Shown here piece by piece: positions 1 to 6,758 of a stretch of DNA of 14,610 nucleotides; positions within the stretch are counted from its first letter, which is position 1, and each line of letters begins with the position of its first letter. A program made the position numbers and the translations under genes. The notes beneath the pieces were generated by a model. The model was not told the DNA's origin. It saw nothing but the letters and a program-made list of their open reading frames with translations, and made no database searches. This stretch comes from Maribacter sp. (GTDB taxonomy: Bacteria; Bacteroidota; Bacteroidia; Flavobacteriales; Flavobacteriaceae): assembly GCA_013001935.1 (NCBI GenBank), contig JABDKZ010000063.1, positions 1 through 14,610 of the forward strand. Reading direction: 5' to 3'.

Positions 1-478
1 GTTTATAATAATTGTCAATTCTGGCATTGGCCGTACCGTCAACCATCAAAATAACTACCATCATTGCAATAGTTGTAATCATACTTGCCCGCCAAATAGG
101 TGCATTGATGAATATAATGACAAGGGCACAGGCTGCGATAATTAGCGGAATGGCTGTAAAAACAATGGTTTTGTATTCCTTTAAAGTACTTTCGGCACGC
201 GCTATTTCTGATTCTACAAAAGCAGAAGCATCACTATTGTAGGCAGTTTCAAATTCTGTTATTCTTGATTTATTAGTAAAAAATAATCCAAGCCCTATTA
301 TCATTAGTAAAACACCTGCTACCAGGGTGGGAATTATATATGCTTTTGCCATTTCGGTTTTACCAAGCTGCCAAAACCCTATGCTTGCTATTAAAAATAA
401 AATCGCAAAGAACATAAAGAAACGTGTCGAGAAAACTTCAGCTTTGGCCCACTCGGTGGCTAATTTTAATATTTCCAT
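1..478 (-). CDS. Multi-pass membrane protein, 5' part only (C-terminus beyond the left edge)
   Basis: An open frame starts at the ATG complementary to 476-478 and reads without a stop to the left edge (159 codons, no end seen). It begins MEILKLATEW and shows four hydrophobic stretches at about residues 20-37, 47-67, 104-124 and 130-147. A more polar, Glu-rich segment lies between the second and third (about 68-103), so it looks like an integral inner-membrane protein with a central loop. I recognise no family. The start lies only 3 bp after the stop of the AraC-type regulator gene, so the two are almost certainly co-transcribed and may be translationally coupled. The closely packed regulator is the only hint of function. 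That the region is coding is supported by the uninterrupted frame, the hydrophobic pattern and the operon spacing; the function is unknown. Confidence 0.8.
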   Translation of the reverse strand, partial: MEILKLATEWAKAEVFSTRFFMFFAILFLIASIGFWQLGKTEMAKAYIIPTLVAGVLLMIIGLGLFFTNKSRITEFETAYNSDASAFVESEIARAESTLKEYKTIVFTAIPLIIAACALVIIFINAPIWRASMITTIAMMVVILMVDGTANARIDNYYK

Positions 479-481
479 GGT

Positions 482-1393
482 TTAATTCATTTTATATTTT
501 TCTCTGTATTCCGTTGGGCTGATGCCTTCTTTCTTTTTAAATAGCCGTGAAAAATAGGGTGGGTATTCAAAGCCCAGTTCATAGGCGACTTCAGAGATTG
601 TTTTATTGGGGTTTAACAGAATATTCTTGGCTTCATCAATCAGGTACAATTGCAAATGTTCGGTTGAAGTTTTTCCAGTCTCTTTTTTGAGTGTATCGCT
701 GAGGTAACGTTGCGAAACCGATAGTTTGTCCGCAATTTGCTCTATGCTTGGAATTCCTTTTTCCTGCAATTGCCCCGAATCAAAATATGCTGATAATTGC
801 TGATTAAACTGCTCCAGCAAATCATTCGACAATTCCTTTCGGTTTAAGAACTGCCTTTCGTAAAAGCGGTTGGCATATTTTAAAAGCGTGCTTAGTTGCG
901 AAATGATGATGTCTTTGCTGAATTCATCCTGATTGTTCTGGTATTCAATTTCAATATTCTCTACAATAGATTCGATCTGCTTTTCTTCTTTGGGTGAAAG
1001 ATGCAGGGCTTCATTGGCCGAATACGAAAAGAAACCGTATTTCTTTATCTGATGCGCTAATTCTGTCCCTTTCAGGAAATCTTTATGGAAGTTGATTGAG
1101 AAGCCTTTTTGGTCATATACCACGCTGTCATCCCATTGCAGCACTTGTCTTGGTGCGATGAATATCAATGCGCCATTGGTAAAATCATATTGTGTCCGTC
1201 CGTAGTTTAAATCGCCTTTCACAATCTTTTTCAAGCTAATGGAATAGCAATCGTTGGTAATGGGTGGCGAACTCTCTTTCGGGCACGGCAAGAAACCATC
1301 GCCTGAGGCAGAAAATACACTCAACATAGGATGTTCCGGGCGCGGAAGTTCCAGGTAATCTATGTATGCCGATAATGTTTTAAAGTGCTGCAT
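482..1393 (-). CDS. AraC-family transcriptional regulator
   Basis: A 303-residue DNA-binding regulator. The C-terminal third has the two helix-turn-helix units of the AraC/XylS family: the first at about residues 214-240 (IADKLSVSQRYLSDTLKK) and the second at about 264-295, with the characteristic ISEVAYELGFEYPPYFSRLF pattern followed by G-ISPTEYR. The N-terminal 190 residues resemble the cupin-like sensing half of this family, but I see no ligand-specific motif. The length is typical. The ATG at 1391-1393 is the only reasonable start. The gene sits 9 bp after the dehydrogenase and 3 bp before a membrane protein gene, so it belongs to one transcription unit. By analogy with similarly arranged Bacteroidota loci, it probably controls the neighbouring dehydrogenase or itself; that is inference. 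The effector is unknown. Confidence 0.93.
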   Translation of the reverse strand: MQHFKTLSAYIDYLELPRPEHPMLSVFSASGDGFLPCPKESSPPITNDCYSISLKKIVKGDLNYGRTQYDFTNGALIFIAPRQVLQWDDSVVYDQKGFSINFHKDFLKGTELAHQIKKYGFFSYSANEALHLSPKEEKQIESIVENIEIEYQNNQDEFSKDIIISQLSTLLKYANRFYERQFLNRKELSNDLLEQFNQQLSAYFDSGQLQEKGIPSIEQIADKLSVSQRYLSDTLKKETGKTSTEHLQLYLIDEAKNILLNPNKTISEVAYELGFEYPPYFSRLFKKKEGISPTEYREKYKMN

Positions 1394-1402
1394 TTAGCTA
1401 AT

Positions 1403-2356
1403 TTAAAAGTTCCATTTAAAAATAGTTTCCTTTTCTGATACAGTCCACAATTTATTGGCAACAGTCATGTCCTGAGCATGTGGCTCTAATTTACATTCGC
1501 CAACAGGCCCTGTCCATTGCATTCTTCCTGTCGGACCATAATATGCTTTCTGATTTAAGTTTTCCTCCGCTTCTGTAGCACACATCACTTCGGGATAAGC
1601 GCCTTTTTCGGCCGATTGAACCAGTGGCGTCATCGCCATCAATCCGAAAATGATCCTGTCCTTTAAACCACCACTATTTTTAATCAGCGAAGTAGCAGAA
1701 GAACCTGGATGACATACATACACTTTTACATTTTTGTTGGCTGCTTTAATTCTGTCTTGCAATTCGTAGGCAAACATTATCTGGGCCAATTTACTGTGAC
1801 AATAGGTATTCATAGGGTTCTAGTTTTTATCCCAGTTCATGTCATCAAACTGAATAGTTTTGATGCCCATTTTATAACCTTCACTACCGACCACTATTAT
1901 GCGTCCGTTCGACTGGTCCACCTTCTCGTAGAGCAATCCGCACAATAGAAAATGACCGTAGTGATTTACACCTAATTGACTTTCAAAGCCATCTGATGTG
2001 AATGTTTGGTTGGGCACCTGTGCTATGGCAGCATTGCACATCAGTGCATCAATTTTGGGAACGCTTTCATTAACTTTTGTTGCAGCATTGCGTACCGATG
2101 CCAATTCTGACAAATCCATTTTAATGAATGAAACCTTCGCACTAGCGCCAAATTCTGCTTTCAGGTCGGCAATTGCTTTGTTCGATTTTTGTTGATTGCG
2201 GTTCAGCATCACCACCTCAGCCCCCTTGCTCAACAATATTCTGCTGGCTTCAAAACCGGCACCAGTATTTGCGCCCGTAATGACGAAAGTTTTGTCGTCT
2301 AAATTCTTAATTCTATCAGGTGTCCAACCTTGCTTACCAAATTGAGTTGTATTCAT
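1403..2356 (-). pseudogene. Short-chain dehydrogenase/reductase interrupted by an in-frame TAG
   Basis: Two pieces in the same frame, 1820-2356 (178 residues) and 1403-1813 (136 residues), together make one classical NAD(P)-dependent short-chain dehydrogenase of about 317 residues. The upstream piece holds the cofactor motif TGANTGAGFE (residues 27-36), Asp81, the NAAIA motif (108-112, normally NNAG), Asn131 and Ser158. The downstream piece holds the catalytic YCHSK (Tyr185 and Lys189 when numbered through the stop). They are separated only by TAG (complement of 1820-1822) and two sense codons, Asn and Pro, before an in-frame ATG. A change from TAT or TAC (Tyr) to TAG would explain the break. 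Without readthrough the first product lacks the Tyr/Lys pair and the second lacks the cofactor site, so neither should work alone. The AraC gene follows after 9 bp. A sequencing error at this base is the main alternative. Confidence 0.85.
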
Positions 2357-2543
2357 TATTGCTTATTTATTTTGTTTATAGGAATAAAACAAAGGTCGAT
2401 ACAATGCTGCTCTATAGTCTTATACACAATTTCATATCATGTATACTTTTTGGTTTTTTTAATTACACACAACCGCTGGCACGATTCCGAAGGCTATCCG
2501 GGAGCCGCCGGTTCTTCGAAGCGATCAGGATATGAGAAAAGTT

Positions 2544-2556
2544 GAAGCGGCGCTTC
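2544..2556. repeat. Short inverted repeat (5-bp stem, 3-base loop)
   Basis: GAAGC and GCTTC flank the loop GGC, inside the GC-richer intergenic block. No T-run follows on either strand, so it is not a standard intrinsic terminator. Its role is unknown. Confidence 0.4.
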
Positions 2557-2738
2557 TGCATGGTTCCTGTCCACCTGCGGTGTGATTCTCCGAACGGACG
2601 CAGATGTCTGTGCGAGCGAGGCTTTCATGGTACAAGATCATCACCTTCCTTTAGTGCTTCCGTTTCAAAGCGCCTAAATGTGGGTCTTGATAATTATCGG
2701 GAGGGTGAAGTGCCTTTTAGGAGAACGTTTCGCTATGC

Positions 2739-2753
2739 GCCGCAGCTGGCGGC
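2739..2753. repeat. Short GC-rich inverted repeat (5-bp stem, 5-base loop)
   Basis: GCCGC and GCGGC flank the loop AGCTG about 55 bp beyond the stop of the DUF6090-like gene. The stem is pure G/C, but no T-run follows on the minus strand. It could stabilise the 3' end of the transcript or be part of the larger structured block; it is not a clear terminator. Confidence 0.4.
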
Positions 2754-2808
2754 AGGGTTACCTTCGCGGGCTTGCTAAGACTGCCAGCTATAGACGTAAT
2801 AGGTTTCG

Positions 2809-3543
2809 TTAGCTTTCTCTGTGGTTTAATTCAGTTCTAATTTGCTGTTGTACCGCTTTAATTTCTGCAATACCCTTTTTATACTGTCTATTCATCCACC
2901 AATAATAGTCTAGAGCCTGCGACATTACTTCTTTAAAATATGTGTTATTCTGTAATTCCACAAGGTCAACGGGTTCTTTGAAATTGCCTTCTGGTTTCGA
3001 TGCTTTTTTAATATTCTTAATGACTTCACTCATATGTACATCTCGAATAGGTGTATAATCTGATCTTAAGTCTTCAGTAACATAAAAATATTTGAAATCG
3101 TATAACGCAGAAATGGCGATACGAAGCGAGTCATTTTGTATGATATCGTTTCCTTTAGATTTTAAATTTTCATAACCTACGGTTATTGGTTGAAAGGTAC
3201 CACGACCCAATAACCTAGCATAATAATATTTTAATGAATCTGTTAACGGAGTTTTTCTTTCTAAATGATCCAATATTATTTTGTTTTTTTTACTAAAATC
3301 GGCATTCAGCTCAATTTTTGAATTGAGGTTGTTTACATCCATTTTGAGATTAGCTAAAATTTCATTTAAAATACTAGTTTCCGTCTGACGTTCAATTCGG
3401 TTATTATTCCAATTATTGATTTGTAAAGCCAAAAGAATCCCAATCATTACAAGTGTGATTTCACCAATGGCATATTTTAAATACTTTCCAGTTTTGTTTT
3501 CCATTAGTAAGTTTTGGCGAATTTTTCTAAAGAATTTTATCAT
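2809..3543 (-). CDS. DUF6090-like single-pass membrane protein
   Basis: A 244-residue protein that begins MIKFFRKIRQNLLMENK and continues GKYLKYAIGEITLVMIGILL. This N-terminal signature is typical of a family of unknown function common in Bacteroidota and annotated as DUF6090. It has one membrane helix at about residues 27-44 (ITLVMIGILLALQINNW). A short basic N-terminus precedes it and a long, charged, mostly helical region of about 195 residues follows. The positive N-terminus suggests that the N-terminus is cytoplasmic and the large domain periplasmic. The ATG at 3541-3543 gives the family's usual N-terminus; an internal Met14 would remove part of it. It lies 92 bp after the aminopeptidase gene. 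The DNA is much more AT-rich than the pfa genes. No biochemical role is known to me. Family assignment is from recognised sequence pattern. Confidence 0.85.
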   Translation of the reverse strand: MIKFFRKIRQNLLMENKTGKYLKYAIGEITLVMIGILLALQINNWNNNRIERQTETSILNEILANLKMDVNNLNSKIELNADFSKKNKIILDHLERKTPLTDSLKYYYARLLGRGTFQPITVGYENLKSKGNDIIQNDSLRIAISALYDFKYFYVTEDLRSDYTPIRDVHMSEVIKNIKKASKPEGNFKEPVDLVELQNNTYFKEVMSQALDYYWWMNRQYKKGIAEIKAVQQQIRTELNHRES

Positions 3544-3635
3544 GGGTTAGTTCTGTTTCTAAATGGAGGCTAACGATTGGTATATGAAGCTTATTGAGGT
3601 ACGAGCTTTAATTTGATGTGCATTGTTGTACCCAA
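3544..3635. other. Intergenic spacer between aminopeptidase and DUF6090-like genes
   Basis: The 92 bp hold no gene. There is a 5-bp inverted pair, GGTAC at 3598-3602 and GTACC at 3628-3632. Read on the minus strand, the part nearest the DUF6090-like gene contains CGTTAGCC. The start of the block downstream of the DUF6090-like gene is GCTAACG, the reverse complement of CGTTAGC. This may be a short relative of that possible repeat, but the match is too short to prove it. No clear promoter or terminator was seen. Confidence 0.35.
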
Positions 3636-4811
3636 TTATTTTTTAATTCTATTATACTTTTTGAGCGTCTCGATAAGTAAATCATGTGGAATAGCATAGG
3701 CCTTATTTCCATTAATTCCTTCCATGGTTTCAGCTGCCACCATTGCATTGATAATTGCTTCTTCAACAGCTTGAACAGTCGCTTCAAAAACAGGCATTAG
3801 CAGGTCATTCGACATTGTTTTCACACTTGTCATTTCATCACGATTAAATGCCTTTTCATTTGCCGTTGAAAATGCTAAAAATATATCTCCTGAACCATTA
3901 CTTCCACGACCACCAACAATACCTACTCCTAAAGGAATTCTTTGAGCAATTCTTTTTAACTGATGTGGCAATAAAGGAACATCAGTTGCTACTATTACGA
4001 TTATAGAGCCATCTCCTTCTTGTCTTCTCGACTTTGGAGGTGCATTGTATACATAATTTAAAGTGTCTTTTAATTCAATACCAACGGGAACACCAGCTAT
4101 TGATAAATTTCTTTTGGCTCCAAAATTTGATTGCACAATTGCTCCAACTGTATAGGTAGAATCCTTGATTTTAAAAACCCTTGAGGATGTTCCCGTACCA
4201 CCTTTAAAGCCCAAGCACATCATGCCAGTTCCACCTCCAACATTTCCTTCCGCTATTTTTCCATTTGAAGAACTTTTGATGGCATCCAATACATGTTCTT
4301 CCTTCACGTGAAATCCATAAATATCATTTAAAAATCCATCGTAAGTTTCGGCTACTACTGGATAAGTATACCACCAATCTTCTCCATTGTACCAATCTGT
4401 ATCAACATACCATTTCAATACAGCCTGTCTTACCTCACCGACGCTATTCGTGTTTGTAATCATTATTGGGGTTTCCAAAAAACCTGATTCAGTGACCCAG
4501 GTTGTACCTGTCATTTCGCCATTGCCATTAAGGCTATACCAATTGGCATAAACCGGACTGAATTTTTTAGCTTTTCCTCTCGGAAATATGGCGGTAACTC
4601 CAGTTCTAATTGGTCCATTGCCAACAATGTTTTCTCCTTCACCAGAAATAATAGTGCTATATCCAACCTCTACACCTTCAACATCAGTAATTGCGTTAAA
4701 TTCTCCTGTTGTTCCAACAAAGGGAATTCCTATATCTCTTGCTCTTGGTTTTTGTCCATACGATTGAGAACAAATGAGCATTACTATAACAATTGAAAAT
4801 ATTCTATTCAT
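3636..4811 (-). CDS. Secreted DmpA/BapA-type aminopeptidase (peptidase family S58/P1)
   Basis: A 391-residue N-terminal nucleophile hydrolase of the D-aminopeptidase/beta-aminopeptidase family. These enzymes remove N-terminal residues, in some members D- or beta-amino acids, from small peptides and amides. They are made as one chain that cuts itself before a Ser, which then becomes the nucleophile. Seen here are RDIGIPFVGTTGEFNAITDV near the start, the Gly-rich GNVGGGTGMM with FKGGTGTSSR (about residues 190-210), and the cleavage motif GDGSIIVIVATDVPLLPHQ with the predicted nucleophile Ser269 (codon 4005-4007). The frame stays open 20 codons further upstream to 4871, but I chose the ATG at 4809-4811. 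It gives MNRIFSIVIVMLICSQSYGQ, a clean signal peptide ending near SYG-Q, so the enzyme is probably periplasmic or secreted. Its neighbours do not suggest a pathway. The substrate cannot be predicted. Confidence 0.92.
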   Translation of the reverse strand: MNRIFSIVIVMLICSQSYGQKPRARDIGIPFVGTTGEFNAITDVEGVEVGYSTIISGEGENIVGNGPIRTGVTAIFPRGKAKKFSPVYANWYSLNGNGEMTGTTWVTESGFLETPIMITNTNSVGEVRQAVLKWYVDTDWYNGEDWWYTYPVVAETYDGFLNDIYGFHVKEEHVLDAIKSSSNGKIAEGNVGGGTGMMCLGFKGGTGTSSRVFKIKDSTYTVGAIVQSNFGAKRNLSIAGVPVGIELKDTLNYVYNAPPKSRRQEGDGSIIVIVATDVPLLPHQLKRIAQRIPLGVGIVGGRGSNGSGDIFLAFSTANEKAFNRDEMTSVKTMSNDLLMPVFEATVQAVEEAIINAMVAAETMEGINGNKAYAIPHDLLIETLKKYNRIKK

Positions 4812-5085
4812 ATGGCTTGCTTTTAAATTTGTTACGTTGAGTAGATGCGATGTGCTCAATGTAGCGAGCATGATCGTGTTCTACAAGCTTAGGCGCTATT
4901 TTGCCAAAACCAAAATTGCAACATCTCTTGAAAGAGAAAATGCGTTTTGTCGACTTCCATAACTATAGAGCTTTACATGGATCGTATAGAAAGAGCGATT
5001 AATTATCCTTAAATCAGTTATTACCCTTGGGGTGGCTAAATACTAAAAAGGGGAGATGTACACTGCCATTCATTATATCGTATAA
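4812..5085. other. Intergenic region between pfaD and the aminopeptidase gene
   Basis: The 274 bp mark the junction between the pfa operon and the more AT-rich accessory genes. Short frames on both strands encode nothing recognisable, for example a minus-strand 23-codon frame beginning MEVDKTHFLF. Next to the pfaD stop is an A/T-only hairpin at 5072-5086 (ATTATA, loop TCG, TATAAT), too weak to call a terminator. The 20 bp before the aminopeptidase ATG are A-rich (AAATTTAAAAGCAAG on the minus strand), as is common for Bacteroidota leaders. No TAnnTTTG-type promoter box was found by eye. Confidence 0.5.
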
Positions 5086-6720
5086 TTAAACTAAAACAGC
5101 ACTTCTCACTTCCTCTTTTCGGAGCGGTACAAAGCGCTCCATTTCCAAGGGAAAAGTTAAGCCCTGCATTTTCAAAGCTTGAATACGGTACAGATAGGCA
5201 GCGCCGTGCATAATCTGCTCCGCCACATCGGCCACCTGTCTGTTTTGATAAGGCTCCAGGTAACTGCCTTTAACCCAGTCATTGAAAGCGCCCATGGAAG
5301 GACCGCACCAAATTTGGTAATCTGCAGTTCGATCGGGTATTCCCGCATTGGCCCAATTGGAAGACAAACCCAGGTACCATCTAAAAATCAAAGCCATTTT
5401 CCGTTGAGGGTTATCTTTGGCCCGTTCAATTTGTTGTGGATCTCGTTTTTCAAAAAATTCAATACAGGCCTTCCATATTTCTTCCAATGGTTTTCTGAAT
5501 ATTTGTTGCTCTAGATTCAGTCTTTCCTCGACAGGAATTTCTTCAATCGACTTATACTTTTTATAATACTCGTACAACTTTTTAGCTCGTGGACCGAACA
5601 GCGTCCCTCGTTTTAAAACTTGTAACTCCACACCCATTTCAAACATATCAGATGCCGGTGCCATCATGATATCCGTCGAGGAGACCGTTTGCAATAACTT
5701 ACGAACCTGTTCCGATGTACCCGCTTCTATACAGGCCTGATTGACGGACCCCGTAACCACATAAGCTGCGCCCATCATAAATGCTGCCAGAGCAGATGTT
5801 GGGGTAGAAATGCCCCCCGCGGCACCAATTCGTATTTTCCGGGCAAATTGGTATTGTTCCTGCAATTCATCGCGCAATTGAATAATGATCGGTAACAAAG
5901 CAACGAGCGGACGATTATCAGTATGTCCTCCCGAATCCGCTTCTACGGTGATATCATCCGCCATCGGAACTTTCCTGGCCAGTTCTGCTTGCAAGGCGGT
6001 GATCTTTCCTTTTTCTAATAATAACTTTAAAAATGAATCCGGAGCAGGTTGCATAAAGTGACGCGCTACTTCTTTTCTGGAAATCTTTGCGATTACTTTA
6101 TTTCTGATTTGAACCTTTCCTTCATTATCCTGGTCTAAACCCGCTACCCTGTAATGAACAATATGTTCGGTCAATGCCAGAAATGCAGATGCTTCCACCA
6201 CGCGGATCCCTTTTTCTAAGAATAATTTTACGGCTCCTGATTCAAGTGCCTCTTCGATCGGACTATGAATGAGGTTGAAAGCATAGGTCTGTTGCGGTAA
6301 ATATTCCTGTATCCTTTCAATGGCTTGCAATACCCGACTTGGCACTAAACCCGCCGCTCCGAAAGAACCCAGCAAATTGGCTTTTCCAATAGCAATCACC
6401 AATTCTTCGGAGGCAATTCCATTGGCCATCGCTCCGGTTTTGTACGCCAATTTCAGATTATAATCCTCGCGGAAAGAGGGATCTCCCAATTGGCTCGCAG
6501 TCATCGGATTGGCAATCGCCAATACTTGCAACCCTCTACCCTCGGATACCAATTCGCCTGTATTACTCACACCGATGCGCCCCCGAAAATCCTTCATGAC
6601 ATAGCAAGGCTTATCGGTGTGCTGTAATTTTTGCTGAATACTTTCTGCATCAAAAGCAATATCGAAAGGCGATCCTTTCCAAAAAAGTTGTTGCGGCGTT
6701 CCTTTATACTGTATAGTCAT
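5086..6720 (-). CDS. pfaD: PfaD: FMN-dependent enoyl reductase of the PUFA synthase
   Basis: A 544-residue trans-acting enoyl reductase that saturates the enoyl-ACP double bond in those elongation cycles where the PUFA synthase makes a saturated step. It belongs to the TIM-barrel flavoprotein group related to 2-nitropropane dioxygenase. Seen here are the Gly-rich start of the barrel (residues 92-125, KTGAMANGIA and GSFGAAGLVPSR), the flavin-region motif EADSGGHTDNRP (260-271), the phosphate-binding GAAGGISTPTSA (299-310) and GAAYVVTGSVNQA (317-329). These match the PfaD pattern and length (about 540 residues). A long C-terminal helical part (about 400-544) includes KGSYLEPYQNRQVADVAEQI, also typical. 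The gene starts 38 bp after the megaenzyme and should be the last gene of the operon, since the next gene is 274 bp away and unrelated. The ATG at 6718-6720 gives a family-like N-terminus. Activity needs ACP-bound substrate from PfaA. Confidence 0.97.
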   Translation of the reverse strand: MTIQYKGTPQQLFWKGSPFDIAFDAESIQQKLQHTDKPCYVMKDFRGRIGVSNTGELVSEGRGLQVLAIANPMTASQLGDPSFREDYNLKLAYKTGAMANGIASEELVIAIGKANLLGSFGAAGLVPSRVLQAIERIQEYLPQQTYAFNLIHSPIEEALESGAVKLFLEKGIRVVEASAFLALTEHIVHYRVAGLDQDNEGKVQIRNKVIAKISRKEVARHFMQPAPDSFLKLLLEKGKITALQAELARKVPMADDITVEADSGGHTDNRPLVALLPIIIQLRDELQEQYQFARKIRIGAAGGISTPTSALAAFMMGAAYVVTGSVNQACIEAGTSEQVRKLLQTVSSTDIMMAPASDMFEMGVELQVLKRGTLFGPRAKKLYEYYKKYKSIEEIPVEERLNLEQQIFRKPLEEIWKACIEFFEKRDPQQIERAKDNPQRKMALIFRWYLGLSSNWANAGIPDRTADYQIWCGPSMGAFNDWVKGSYLEPYQNRQVADVAEQIMHGAAYLYRIQALKMQGLTFPLEMERFVPLRKEEVRSAVLV

Positions 6721-6758
6721 GCTGAATCTTTTTTTAATTTTTAGAGCTCATAGCCAGT

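Larger units (their letters stand above)
2357..2808. other. Gene-free 452-bp intergenic region with a GC-richer core
   Basis: I find no convincing gene here. Open frames of up to about 78 codons exist on the plus strand, but their translations are rich in Arg, Ser and Cys, look like no protein family and overlap each other. About 2357-2470 is AT-rich and should carry the promoter and leader of the broken dehydrogenase gene. I could not find a good Bacteroidota promoter pair (TAnnTTTG with an upstream TTTG). About 2475-2790 is clearly richer in G and C than both flanks, and is described separately as a possible repeat element. Confidence 0.7.
2462..2813 (-). repeat. Possible dispersed intergenic repeat (attC-like), unconfirmed
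   Basis: Read on the minus strand, the block starts with GCTAACG, which overlaps the TAA stop of the DUF6090-like gene, and ends with GGTTGTGTGTAATT ahead of the dehydrogenase gene. Its core is bounded by a 7-bp inverted pair, GCTGGCA at 2475-2481 and TGCCAGC at 2782-2788. It contains small hairpins at 2544-2556 and 2739-2753. Gene-free, structured, GC-richer DNA that begins at a gene's stop codon is the pattern of dispersed intergenic repeats, and resembles the recombination site that follows an integron cassette gene. The exact integron core GTTRRRY is not present, only one copy is in the window, and no integrase is seen. The repeat nature is inferred from layout and general resemblance, not shown. 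Confidence 0.3.

Noticed and set aside
1820..1822. Amber codon as a reassigned sense codon (alternative genetic code or pyrrolysine)
   Set aside because: All other genes in the window use ordinary stops and no supporting machinery is seen. A single substitution or sequencing error is simpler.
2390..2397. GACCTTTG (minus strand) as the -7 box of the dehydrogenase promoter
   Set aside because: It lacks the TA of the Bacteroidota TAnnTTTG consensus, and no TTTG was found at the expected distance upstream.
2542..2778. Plus-strand open frame of 78 codons in the intergenic block
   Set aside because: Its translation is rich in Arg, Ser and Cys, has no recognisable domain, overlaps other short frames and lies in a GC-richer block where chance frames are longer. 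No related sequence pattern was recognised.
4812..4871. Twenty-codon upstream extension of the aminopeptidase
   Set aside because: It would bury the signal peptide (MNRIFSIVIVMLICSQSYGQ) inside the protein, and the extra residues resemble nothing in the family.
5072..5086. A/T hairpin at the pfaD stop as an intrinsic terminator
   Set aside because: The stem is six A/T pairs with no G/C pair, and no long T-run follows on the minus strand. It is likely a chance palindrome in AT-rich DNA.
5179..5514. Plus-strand open frame of 111 codons opposite pfaD
   Set aside because: It is antisense to the conserved C-terminal part of PfaD and shows no family resemblance.
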